DNA of 64,000 nt from JAYFQF01 sp034927285 (GTDB lineage Bacteria; Bacillota; Peptococcia; DRI-13; UBA5745): positions 1 to 64,000 of the forward strand of contig JAYFQF010000005.1 in assembly GCA_034927285.1 (NCBI GenBank), read 5' to 3'. Numbering within the stretch: position 1 is the stretch's first letter; every line of letters starts with the position of its first letter. The notes beneath the pieces were generated by a model. It saw only the letters and a list, made by a program, of their open reading frames with translations. It had not been told where the DNA came from and did not search any database. The translations under genes were made by a program, and so were the position numbers. Of this stretch, positions 16,396 through 24,916 are shown piece by piece.

Positions 16396-16580
16396 CCGCA
16401 GCTTGCCAAAGCGCCCGGTGCCGGCAGGTCTTTCAACGCGCCGGCAGAACGAAATCGCACCAGGTCTTTCAACGCACCGTCAGGACAAAATCATATCGGG
16501 CAAAATAAAATCCATTGACACTGAAAAATGAAGCTGGTACAATCAAATGGTCCGAAATCAGACCATGAAGAGGCGGAAGC

Positions 16581-17036
16581 ATGACCGATCAGGAGATACG
16601 CCGGCAGCTGCGGGAACTCAATGCCGTCTACCGGGAAACCGAAGGGCTGTACAGTGAACTGGCAAAACGAAGCGGTTTATCGGACTGCGCGTTTTTTCTG
16701 ATGTACTCCATCCGGGAAGCCAAGGGAAAATGTACGCAAAAAGAGATTTGCGGTCAATGGACAATGAGCAAGCAAACCGTCAATTCCGCCTTAAAAGGTC
16801 TGGAAAAAAAGGGCTATATCTCTTTAAGGTCATCGGAAACCGACAGCCGCAGCAAGTACATCGCCCTGACCGATAAAGGAAACCAATTTGCCCGGGAGAA
16901 TATTGATCTTGTATTTGAGCTCGAAAAGCTTGCTTTCCAAAAGATGAGCGACGGAGAACGTACCGCCATGCTCGAAAGCAACCGGAAATATGACGAGCTC
17001 TTCCGGGCGGAAATGAAGCGCTGCTTCAAAAAATAA
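16581..17036 (+). CDS. MarR-family transcriptional regulator
   Basis: A 151-residue winged-helix regulator. The recognition helix lies in QWTMSKQTVNSALKGLEKKGYI and the wing in SSETDSRSKYIALTDKG, both typical of MarR proteins, flanked by N- and C-terminal dimer helices. It is followed after a strong terminator hairpin by a MATE efflux pump on the same strand, the usual partner of such regulators, so it probably represses the pump and/or itself in response to a small toxic ligand. Confidence 0.92.
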   Translation: MTDQEIRRQLRELNAVYRETEGLYSELAKRSGLSDCAFFLMYSIREAKGKCTQKEICGQWTMSKQTVNSALKGLEKKGYISLRSSETDSRSKYIALTDKGNQFARENIDLVFELEKLAFQKMSDGERTAMLESNRKYDELFRAEMKRCFKK

Positions 17037-17072
17037 CCATTGCTCATCGGAGGGTAATCTATCGCAATAGAT

Positions 17073-17122
17073 ATACCGGATAAGATGTTGAGTGCGCTCA
17101 AAGATCTTATCCGGTATTTTTT
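17073..17122 (+). terminator. Strong hairpin between marR and the MATE pump gene
   Basis: ATACCGGATAAGAT (17073-17086) pairs perfectly with ATCTTATCCGGTAT (17104-17117) and is followed by TTTTTT. It would stop or attenuate read-through from marR into the pump gene, whose start is only 40 bases further on. Confidence 0.9.
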
Positions 17123-17161
17123 CTCCGTAAAAAAGCCGGCATGGTAACAGTTGAGGATACT

Positions 17162-18538
17162 ATGGATTATAAAACCTTATTCGGAAAAACTCCGCCAACT
17201 AAACTATTCGTTATTGTGGCAATTCCAGGAATGATCAGTATGCTTGTCTCATCCCTCTACCAGGTGGCCGACGGGGCCTTCGTGGGAAAAATCCTGGGCT
17301 CTACCGCCTTTGCGGCCCTGAATCTCGTTATGCCCCTTGTGATCGTGAACTTTTCGATAGCGGACCTGATCGGCGTCGGCTCAGCGGTACCGATTGCCAT
17401 TAAGCTTGGCGAAAAGGATGAACAATCGGCAAGCAATATCTTTTCCAGCGCCTGCCTGATGATTATCGGCCTGGGCGTGGTCCTTGGGGCGGTGCTCTTC
17501 CTTTTTGCCGGGGATTTTGTCCGGCTTATGGGGGCCGACGACCCCCTGATCAGCATGGCTTCCCAGTATCTGCGGGTTTATGCCGCCTGTTCGCCCTTTA
17601 TCACTATCCTCTTTGCCGTTGATAACTATCTGCGCATCTGCGGAAAAGTCCGCTACAGCATGATGGTGAATATCCTTATGTCAGTGATCAGCGCCCTGCT
17701 GGAATTTCTGTTCCTGTACGTTTTCCGCTTCGGCATTTGGGGAGCGGCCCTGGCCACCTGCTGCGGCATGTTTATTTGCGTAATCATTGCCTTTATGCCC
17801 TTTTTCCTCGGAAAAACACACCTTCACTTTACCAGGCCCAGGATCGACCGCAAGATATTGAAAAGCATTCTTGCAAGCGGCTCCCCCAGCTTTCTTAATA
17901 ACGTTGCCGGACGCATTACCTCCATTATCATGAATGTGTTTTTGCTGCGCCTGGGCGGCGCCACGGCGGTGTCGGCCTACGGCGTGCTGATGTATGCCGA
18001 TGGTCTCGTGCTGCCGGTCCTTTACGGTCTTTGCGATTCCCTCCAGCCTGCCGTAGGCTATAATTACGGGGCAAAAAATTTCAGCCGGATCCGGGCCATC
18101 GAGCTCAGATGCTTCGGCCTTTGCGGAGCGTTGTCCACTGCCATGACCGCCGTTATGCTCCTGGGCAAAAACACTATCGTCGGTATTTTTGTAAAAGCTG
18201 AGGATACGGCGCTGCTGGCCATGTCGGTACATGCATTATCTTTATTTGCCTTCTCGTTCCTGACACGCTGGGTCTCCCTAGCTGCCCAAAGCTATCTGTC
18301 GGCGGTTGGAAAAGCGGGCTATGCAACGGCCATTTCTATTTCCATGGCCTTATTTTTTCCCGGTCTCCTCCTTTTCGCCCTGGGCTTTCTCGGCCTGGAC
18401 GGCCTTTGGCTCAATATGCCCCTGGCCTCTTTACTAACGGCAATCCTGGCTGTGGCGCTTCTGAAAATCCATTCCCGGGAAATAGCCGGGCAAGCCCGCC
18501 TTGACAGCCAGGCCGCTCCCGGTCCCAACGGTGATTAA
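17162..18538 (+). CDS. MATE-family multidrug efflux transporter
   Basis: A 458-residue integral membrane protein with twelve predicted helices in two six-helix halves. The first half starts PGMISMLVSSLYQVADGAFVGKILG, cut here as PGMISML..YQVADGAFVGK, the family hallmark, and the second begins near GSPSFLNNVAGRITS. It should export cationic drugs or metabolites by exchange with protons or sodium. The ATG at 17162 is chosen because GAGGA lies five bases upstream; an ATG at 17141 has no ribosome site. Because a terminator separates it from marR and leaves only about 40 bases, expression probably relies on read-through. DinF/NorM subgroup cannot be resolved. Confidence 0.9.
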   Translation: MDYKTLFGKTPPTKLFVIVAIPGMISMLVSSLYQVADGAFVGKILGSTAFAALNLVMPLVIVNFSIADLIGVGSAVPIAIKLGEKDEQSASNIFSSACLMIIGLGVVLGAVLFLFAGDFVRLMGADDPLISMASQYLRVYAACSPFITILFAVDNYLRICGKVRYSMMVNILMSVISALLEFLFLYVFRFGIWGAALATCCGMFICVIIAFMPFFLGKTHLHFTRPRIDRKILKSILASGSPSFLNNVAGRITSIIMNVFLLRLGGATAVSAYGVLMYADGLVLPVLYGLCDSLQPAVGYNYGAKNFSRIRAIELRCFGLCGALSTAMTAVMLLGKNTIVGIFVKAEDTALLAMSVHALSLFAFSFLTRWVSLAAQSYLSAVGKAGYATAISISMALFFPGLLLFALGFLGLDGLWLNMPLASLLTAILAVALLKIHSREIAGQARLDSQAAPGPNGD

Positions 18539-18548
18539 CTCCGTCGAA

Positions 18549-18590
18549 ATTTTGCCAAAGTTGTGTTAAGATGGGTTTGTTTGGCAAAAT
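18549..18590 (+). promoter_or_regulatory. Perfect 11-bp inverted repeat before the tandem-HD gene
   Basis: ATTTTGCCAAA (18549-18559) and TTTGGCAAAAT (18580-18590) are perfect inverted copies with a 20-base spacer that contains TTAAGAT. No T-run follows, so this is more likely an operator or mRNA structure than a terminator. Confidence 0.5.
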
Positions 18591-18609
18591 CTTTCCGGGA
18601 GGCTTTTCC

Positions 18610-19905
18610 ATGACGCAAAACAGCGAACTGATCATAAACGACCGTATGGTTAAAATTATGCAAAGGACCTTGAACTATGTGGATCCCCGGCTGATGGATC
18701 ATGGCGGGCGGGTGGCTTACGCCGTTTACCGCATGCTGAAGGTCCAGGGAAAATATCAGGGCCGCCAGCTCCAGGAAATGCTGCTCCTGGCGCTGCTTCA
18801 CGATATCGGCGCCTATAAAACCGAAGAGATCGAACGAATGACGGATTTTGAAACCCGCTACATCTGGGACCATTCCATTTACGGCTATCTTCTGCTGCGC
18901 CACTTTTCCCCCTTAAAAGCCATCGCTCCCGCCGTCTTGTTTCATCACGCTGATTGGACGGTCCTGAAAGAGATTCCCGGTTTAAGCGATCTCTGCCGGG
19001 AATTGTCCCAGATCATCAATATCGCCGACCGGGCCGACATTTATTTTGAAAATGTCGGCTACAAGCCCGAAACCCTGTCCGGCTACCTGCGGAGCAGACA
19101 GGGCCGGCTCCATGATCAGGAGCTGGTGGAGCTGTACTTGTCGGTGATGCCCGGCCTGCCCCGGGATGGGCGGGAAAAAACCGACGAACAATACCAGAAT
19201 CTGCTCCAGCTTTCTTCTTGCTGCGAAGAGGAAATCCTCCAATTCGTGCAGCTGTTGGTTTCCGCCATCGACTTCCGCAGCTATCATACCGTAACCCACA
19301 CCATTATTACCACCGCCGTCAGCGGAGAACTGGCCCGGCTCCTGGACCTGCCGCCAAAGGAACGGCAGGAAATCCATTACGGGGCGATGCTGCACGACTT
19401 GGGAAAAGTCGGCATCCCGGCGGAAATTCTGGAATCCCCCGGCAGCTTAAGCCCGGAGGAAATGGCGGTTATGCGCACCCATGTGGATATCACGGAAAAA
19501 ATTCTTCACGGGAACGTCGCCCCGGCAGTGGAACTGATCGCTCTCAGGCACCATGAAAAGCTGGACGGCAGCGGCTATCCCCGGGGCCTGACGGCCAAAG
19601 CCCTGACTACCGCCCAACGTACCCTGGCCGTAGCCGATATTATCAGCGCCCTGACCGGGGCCCGCAGCTATAAGGAGGCCTTTCCCAAGGAAAGGACCAT
19701 CCGGATCATCCGGCAAATGGCCAGTCAAGGGAAACTGGATGAGGAGATCGTAGAGCTGGCGGTCTGCCATCTGGACGAAATCATGGCCCAGTCAGACCGG
19801 CAATGCCGCCCGATTTTAGAAGCGTACCACCAAATCCAACAGGAATACGGCCAGCTGCGGCAATCCTTTTCCGCGGGGGTAATCTACTGCCCTGCCGGAG
19901 AATAG
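18610..19905 (+). CDS. Tandem HD-domain protein with C-terminal HD-GYP-type phosphodiesterase
   Basis: A 431-residue cytoplasmic protein with two HD-type metal-hydrolase domains. The first (about 1-180) has H at DHGGRV, the pair LLHDIG and later His in the WDHSIYGY and FHHADW segments. The second (about 215-420) has YHTVTHT, MLHDLGKVG, a THVDIT His and HHEKLDGSGYPRGL, the extended GYP signature of cyclic-di-GMP phosphodiesterases. Both metal sites look intact. No input domain or membrane segment is seen. The ATG at 18610 is preceded by GGGAGG; the longer frame from 18571 lacks a ribosome site. Its last 22 bases overlap the convergent yitT-like gene. Whether the substrate is cyclic-di-GMP or another nucleotide is not decided by sequence. 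Confidence 0.87.
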   Translation: MTQNSELIINDRMVKIMQRTLNYVDPRLMDHGGRVAYAVYRMLKVQGKYQGRQLQEMLLLALLHDIGAYKTEEIERMTDFETRYIWDHSIYGYLLLRHFSPLKAIAPAVLFHHADWTVLKEIPGLSDLCRELSQIINIADRADIYFENVGYKPETLSGYLRSRQGRLHDQELVELYLSVMPGLPRDGREKTDEQYQNLLQLSSCCEEEILQFVQLLVSAIDFRSYHTVTHTIITTAVSGELARLLDLPPKERQEIHYGAMLHDLGKVGIPAEILESPGSLSPEEMAVMRTHVDITEKILHGNVAPAVELIALRHHEKLDGSGYPRGLTAKALTTAQRTLAVADIISALTGARSYKEAFPKERTIRIIRQMASQGKLDEEIVELAVCHLDEIMAQSDRQCRPILEAYHQIQQEYGQLRQSFSAGVIYCPAGE

Positions 19906-20597
19906 CAACGGGTTTTTCCTTTTTGTTGGATAAGGTCGATCAAAAAGGAGGAAAGGGTGACTGTAATCAGAGAAAACGCGATCCGGCTCAGGGGAATATA
20001 GGAAAGGGATAAAAGCAGCACAGTGACGTCGGTGACCAGGTACGCCCGGGAAAGGCGGCAGGAGGTTATTCTGGAGATCGTAAGGGCCAGGGCGTCATCC
20101 CCGCCGCTGGACCCTCCCATCCTTATCACGAGCCCCACTCCGCCGCCGACGAAGATCCCCCCGGCCAGGGCTGCGGCCAAGGGCCAAGCCGAGAGATCCG
20201 GCAGCATCGGCGGGAACTGTTCCCAAAGCTTAAAAAAGCCAGCCAGACTCAGCGTAGACACAACGGACACCTTAAGGAAATCCCGGCCCAGATACGGAAA
20301 AGCAAAGGCATAGCACAGGAGGTCCAGCAGCGGAGAAAGCAGGGAAGACTTCATTCCTGTCCAGTGATTAATCAGCAGGATCAGCCCCAGCACCCCGCCT
20401 TCGGTGATCCCGGTTTGCCGGTGGATATTGTACAGTCCAAAAGAAAGAAGAGCCGTACCCAATAAAATGACCGCCGTCTTTTCCGGAGTGAAAAGACTTT
20501 TATTTTTTTTGATAAAATTGGACAAGCTTCCTCTGTTCCACACATTCTTTTCGCCGGGCATATTCTCTTCGCCGGGCAAACAGTCTTTCAATACCAT
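19884..20597 (-). CDS. YitT-family membrane protein (DUF161)
   Basis: A 237-residue protein with about five to six membrane helices. Signature stretches are the GITEGGVLGL segment after the first helix and the GLVIRMGGSSGGDD segment before the late helices, both hallmarks of the YitT family. It lacks the usual C-terminal DUF2179 domain: family members are about 280 residues, and this one stops right after the last helix with a basic tail. Function is unknown; transport has been proposed. The gene converges with and overlaps the HD gene by 22 bases and diverges from the MerR gene. Confidence 0.82.
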   Translation of the reverse strand: MVLKDCLPGEENMPGEKNVWNRGSLSNFIKKNKSLFTPEKTAVILLGTALLSFGLYNIHRQTGITEGGVLGLILLINHWTGMKSSLLSPLLDLLCYAFAFPYLGRDFLKVSVVSTLSLAGFFKLWEQFPPMLPDLSAWPLAAALAGGIFVGGGVGLVIRMGGSSGGDDALALTISRITSCRLSRAYLVTDVTVLLLSLSYIPLSRIAFSLITVTLSSFLIDLIQQKGKTRCYSPAGQ

Positions 20598-20626
20598 GAG
20601 ATCATCCTTACGTTTTATTTTCAGCA

Positions 20627-20708
20627 GCGTTTCAGCCCAATCGTTTATGACAGGCGTTTCAGCCCAATCTTCTATGCCGCTGAATTTAAGTCTAAACTCT
20701 GGTATAAT
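20627..20708 (+). promoter_or_regulatory. Promoter region of the MerR gene with direct repeats
   Basis: GCGTTTCAGCCCAATC occurs twice (20627-20642 and 20654-20669), 27 bases apart. Downstream CTGAAT (20680-20685) and TATAAT (20703-20708) are 17 bases apart and could drive the MerR gene. The repeats may bind a regulator of either divergent gene. Confidence 0.5.
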
Positions 20709-20769
20709 ACTAATGTCAAGCTTTTATCCTTTCTTTCCTTCTTCTTGAACAACCGGCGGTGGGGCGGCG

Positions 20770-21594
20770 ATGAAAGATTACTATAAAATCCACGAAATTT
20801 CAAAGCTCTATGGCATCGGGGCAGATTCCTTACGCTATTATGAACGGCTGGGGGTATTGAAGCCCCACCGGGATAAAAACGGCTACCGCCTTTACGGCCT
20901 CCGGGATATGTACAAACTGAACATCATCCGGGACCTGCGTCAGCTGGATTTCTCCATGAAGCAAATCAAAGAATATCTGGACCACCAAAGCGTTGGCCAC
21001 ACCCTGGAGCTTTTGCAGGAAGAACAGGACCTGATCCAGGATCAGCTGAAGAAACTTCGGGCCAGAAACCGGATCATCCGGGAGCGGATCGCTGTTTTGG
21101 AAGCGGCTTCTCAACGGCCCACCGGCGTTTTCACGGTCAAAACCCTGCCGGCCCGGCCTTGCCTGATGCTGAAAGAGTACATTACCCGGGATGAGGAAAT
21201 GGACTTTGCTTTTAAGAAGCTCCATCGAAAACATGAAAGCACGATACACCTTTTGGGGAATCAGACCATCGGGGCGTCGGTGGCCGTGGAGGACCTGGAA
21301 CGGGGCCTGCGCAACGTGTTCCGCGGCGTTTTTTTTATCCTGGAACCAAAAACGGAGCACTATGATTTTCTCTTGCCGGCAGGCCAATACCTTTCCTGTT
21401 TTTATCGCGGGGGATACCGCCAAAGCCCGGAGCGGATACGGGAGGTCTTAGCCTATGCGGGAAGATCCGGCCGCCGTACTTTAGGCGATCCCTTTGAAAT
21501 CTACGAAGTGGACAATCGGGATACTGTCCGGGCGGAAGAATTTCTGACGGAAATCCAGGTCAGGGTTTCCCCGGAGACGGATCAGGAAGAATGA
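20770..21594 (+). CDS. MerR-family regulator with GyrI-like effector domain
   Basis: A 274-residue activator/repressor. The N-terminal winged helix (about residues 5-75) has the MerR pattern IHEISKLYGIGADSLRYYER and the R-Y-Y wing. A long dimer coiled coil follows (about 80-115). The remaining half resembles the GyrI/BmrR-type ligand-binding domain, with a late Glu/Tyr-rich stretch (GDPFEIYEVDN) as in BmrR-like proteins that bind bulky hydrophobic cations. The next gene, on the same strand 64 bases on, is an Eis-like acetyltransferase, which suggests drug-responsive control of an aminoglycoside-type modifying enzyme; this link is inferred from position. Confidence 0.9.
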   Translation: MKDYYKIHEISKLYGIGADSLRYYERLGVLKPHRDKNGYRLYGLRDMYKLNIIRDLRQLDFSMKQIKEYLDHQSVGHTLELLQEEQDLIQDQLKKLRARNRIIRERIAVLEAASQRPTGVFTVKTLPARPCLMLKEYITRDEEMDFAFKKLHRKHESTIHLLGNQTIGASVAVEDLERGLRNVFRGVFFILEPKTEHYDFLLPAGQYLSCFYRGGYRQSPERIREVLAYAGRSGRRTLGDPFEIYEVDNRDTVRAEEFLTEIQVRVSPETDQEE

Positions 21595-21658
21595 GACCCG
21601 GAGGATGATTTTAATCCGGGAGCTGCCGGCTATTCAGTTCCGCAGGAAGGAGATTTTT

Positions 21659-22870
21659 ATGGCCAGGAAAAGACAGCTGAAAATGAAGCAAGTGGACTTG
21701 GAGCACCTTGAACAGTACAATCAGCTTTTACGTTACGTTTTTCAGGTGACCGACCGGGAACTGCATAAAATCGGCTGGGAGAAAGAAGAAATCATCCGGG
21801 CCAAATCCCCGGTTTTGGAACAGGCCGACGTCCTGGGCTGGTTTGACGGGGATAAACTGATTTCCCAGGTGGCGGTCTACCCTCTGCAGGTGCGCATTTT
21901 CAATCAGACCTACGATATGGGAGGGCTTACCGGCGTAGGCACTTATCCGGAGTATTCCAACCAGGGGCTGATGCACAAGCTGCTGTACCAGGCCCTGGAA
22001 AATATGCGGAAACGAAACCAATCCATCTCCTTCCTCTACCCTTATTCCATCCCGTATTACCGCCGGAAGGGCTGGGAGATCATTTCCGATAAAATCACCT
22101 ACGAAATCCAGGATTATCAGCTGCCGAAAAACAAACAGGTGCCCGGCGAAGTGGAGCGGGTGGATGTGGAAGGCCCGCAGGTAAAAGAAGCCTATGAACG
22201 CTTTGCCCTGCAAACCCATGGCGCCCTGCTGCGCAGCGACCTGGCCTGGAGTGAATATTGGCTTTGGGACCCGGACGAGCTGATGGCCGCCGTATACTAT
22301 AATGATCAGGGGCAGCCCGACGGTTATGTCCTTTATTGGATCGCCGACGAGGTCTTCCATATCAAGGACATGATCTTTGTAGATGAAGAGGCCCGCAGCG
22401 GCCTATGGAATTTTATCAGCGCCCATTTTTCCATGATCTCCAAAGTTATCGGCAATACTTATACCGACGAGCCTTTGGCCTTTTTGCTGGAGGACGCCGA
22501 CATCAAAGAGACGATCTCCCCCCATTTCATGGCCCGGATTGTGGATTTGGAGCAATTTGTCTCCCAGTATCCTTTCAAGCCCGACTTAACGGACCGGCAA
22601 TGGACGTTCACCCTGGACGATCCGCTGCTCTCCTGGAACCAAGGGGTCTTTACCCTGGAAATCAGCGCCGAAGGAACGGGCCGGGTTATCCGCAATTGGG
22701 AGAAAAGCGGGGATAAAATTGATATCCAGACCATGACCACCATGCTGCTGGGATACAAACGGCCGGATTACCTCCATAAGATCGGCCGGATTTCCTGCAG
22801 TCCGGAGACCCTGGATATGCTGGAGGACGCCATTGAACAGCAGACCCCCTATTTTTCGGATTATTTTTAG
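21659..22870 (+). CDS. Eis-like GNAT N-acetyltransferase
   Basis: A 403-residue protein with the Eis layout: an N-terminal GNAT domain, a second degenerate GNAT domain, and a C-terminal sterol-carrier-protein-like domain. The acetyl-CoA loop is in GGLTGVGTYPEYSNQGLM (V-G-T-x-P-E-x-x-x-x-G), and the FLYPYSIPYYRRKGWE stretch is the family's next block. Members acetylate amines of aminoglycosides or of proteins. AGGAAGGAG precedes the ATG at 21659; a longer frame from 21605 has no ribosome site. It follows the MerR gene and may be controlled by it. Confidence 0.88.
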   Translation: MARKRQLKMKQVDLEHLEQYNQLLRYVFQVTDRELHKIGWEKEEIIRAKSPVLEQADVLGWFDGDKLISQVAVYPLQVRIFNQTYDMGGLTGVGTYPEYSNQGLMHKLLYQALENMRKRNQSISFLYPYSIPYYRRKGWEIISDKITYEIQDYQLPKNKQVPGEVERVDVEGPQVKEAYERFALQTHGALLRSDLAWSEYWLWDPDELMAAVYYNDQGQPDGYVLYWIADEVFHIKDMIFVDEEARSGLWNFISAHFSMISKVIGNTYTDEPLAFLLEDADIKETISPHFMARIVDLEQFVSQYPFKPDLTDRQWTFTLDDPLLSWNQGVFTLEISAEGTGRVIRNWEKSGDKIDIQTMTTMLLGYKRPDYLHKIGRISCSPETLDMLEDAIEQQTPYFSDYF

Positions 22871-23141
22871 AAGCCGGCAAACCGGGCCTTGCCCTAAGTC
22901 AGGCGCTATTGGGGATTAACAAACAACAAAATCGCCATCGGCTATATTACGCATCTGCCTGTGCAGGACCAACTGTTTGTTACCTTCTTTTCAAATTTTG
23001 ATTAATCCCTTAAGCTGTTATTTTGTGGAGCAAAACTGAAACTTTACTTTTGTTTTACGCTCTTTTGATGATCCTTTTCCTCCTTTTTTGCTATGCTTGG
23101 CTCAGAACCTTATGTCCAGCAAAAAAGGAGGAAAATTCTTT
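22871..23141 (+). promoter_or_regulatory. Leader/promoter region of the alkaline phosphatase gene with Pho-box-like repeats
   Basis: No gene is supported in these 271 bases. TTTACT (23043-23048) and TTTACG (23054-23059) recur at an 11-base step, the period of PhoP/PhoB boxes, ahead of a phosphatase gene. AAAAAAGGAGG (around 23121-23133) is the ribosome site. Phosphate control is therefore plausible but not shown. Confidence 0.4.
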
Positions 23142-24709
23142 ATGCAAAAAAAAATCCTTTCCTTATTCCTGATCTGTCTGCTGGCTCTGGGCAGTCTTGC
23201 CGGCTGCGGTAATTCCGCTTCGCTGGAAGGCTCCGGGAGCAGAATCCCCGCTCCGGGCTTTCAGACCGCCGCTTATCAGACAGAAGAACAGCCGGCCGTA
23301 AAAGAAGTGGCTACGGAAACTCAGACCGCTCAGCCGAAATACGTTTTCCTGTTTATCGGCGACGGCATGAGCTATCCTCAGTTCCAGACCGCTTCCGATT
23401 ATCTGGGAGCCGTAGCCGAGCCGGACCCGGAAATCCTGAAAGGCGGCAAGCCTCTTTCTTTCATGAATTTCCCCGTAGCCGGATCCGCCACCACCTTTGA
23501 CTCCACTTCGACTCCGCTTCCACCGCCACTTCCCTTTCCACCGGCCACAAAACCCACAGCGGCGTCATCAATATGGACGAAAGCAAAAAGGTTTCTTATG
23601 AAACCATCAGTGAAAAGCTGAAAGAACAAAAAGGCTACAAGATCGGCATCATTACCTCGGTCAACTTAAACCATGCCACCCCCGCCGCCTTCTACGCCCA
23701 TCAGCCCAGCCGCAGCAATTATTATCAGATCGGCCAGGAAATGCTGGAAAGCGGCTTTGAATACTTTGCCGGCGGCGCTCTTTTACAGCCCAACGGCAAA
23801 AAGAACGACCAGGTCAGCATCTATGAGCTGGCTCAAAATAAAGGATATAAAGTCGTCACCACCCAGGCTGCCGCAGAAAAGCTTACCGCCGCCGACGGCA
23901 AAGCGATCATCATCGGAGAGACTTTAGCCGACAGCGACTCTCTTTCCTATGAAAACGACCGGGCCGAGAAAGAATGGGCCTTGAAGGATTACGTTCGTAA
24001 AGGCATTCAGGTCCTGGACAATGAAAAAGGCTTCTTTATGATGGTGGAAGGCGGTAAAATCGACTGGGCCTGCCACGCCAACGACGCCGGCTCCACAGTA
24101 GCCGACACCATCGCTTTAGGGGAAGCCGTGGAAGAGGCCCTGGCTTTCTATAACAAGCATCCTCAGGAAACCCTGGTCATCGTTACCGGCGACCATGAAA
24201 CCGGCGGCCTGACCATCGGCTATGCCGGCACCGATTACGACACCTTCCTGCAGAACCTGGAAAACCAGACCATCTCCTACGCCAAGTACGACAAAGACTA
24301 TGTGGCCGGCTACAAGAAAAACGGCACCCCCTTTGCCGACGTTCTGAAAGACGTTAAATCCTGCTTCGGTCTGATGACCGCCGAAGATCCCGACGCGGCG
24401 AAAAACCCCAAGCTGGTGCTGACCGGCTACGAGCTTTCCCTGTTAAAAGCCGCTTATGAAAAGACCATGAACCGGGGCACTGCGGAACTGAGCCAAGCCG
24501 AATATGTCCTTTACGGCAGCTATGAGCCGCTCTCCGTCACCATCACCCATCTGCTGAACAATAAATCCGGCATCAGCTTCTCCTCTTACGCTCATACCGG
24601 TCTGCCGGTAGCCGTCTTTGCCCGGGGCGTAGGCCAGGATCTCTTTAAGGGCTACTACGATAACACCGCGATTTATGATAAAGTGGCTCAGCTCGTCAAC
24701 GTAAAATAA
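23142..24709 (+). pseudogene. phoA: Secreted alkaline phosphatase lipoprotein, interrupted by a one-base frameshift
   Basis: Two frames together encode a PhoA-type metallo-phosphatase. The 5' frame (from ATG 23142) gives a signal peptide with lipobox (SLAGC) and the metal-binding FIGDGMSYPQF. At about 23509-23510 the frame is lost: one base appears missing, and the other frame continues at once with DSASTATSLSTGHKTHSG, which contains the nucleophile Ser. The 3' frame then holds EGGKIDWACHANDA, TGDHETGG and SSYAHTGLP with all remaining zinc/magnesium ligands, ending at 24709. Apart from the lost base the gene is intact and about 520 codons. No slippery heptamer is visible, so programmed frameshifting is unlikely; a real mutation or an assembly/sequencing error are the choices. 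Confidence 0.85.
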
Positions 24710-24916
24710 GTTTTCCCTTACATAAACCCAACCTACCCTCACTCACAAACCCTACAATCTCCTCTTTTAATCCTACAATCTCCTCTCCTAAAACAGATTG
24801 CTGCGGGGCGGCGCGGTCAACTCCTCTGATCGCGCCGTTTCGCCGTCCGGCGGCCCTGAAACGTCCGGAGGCGAGGCTGAGAACCCAAGAAAAACCCAAG
24901 AGAAAGGAATTCCCAT

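Noticed and set aside
23495..23525. Programmed -1 ribosomal frameshift in the phosphatase gene
   Set aside because: There is no X-XXY-YYZ slippery heptamer or downstream stimulatory structure that I can see, so a plain one-base loss or sequence error is simpler.
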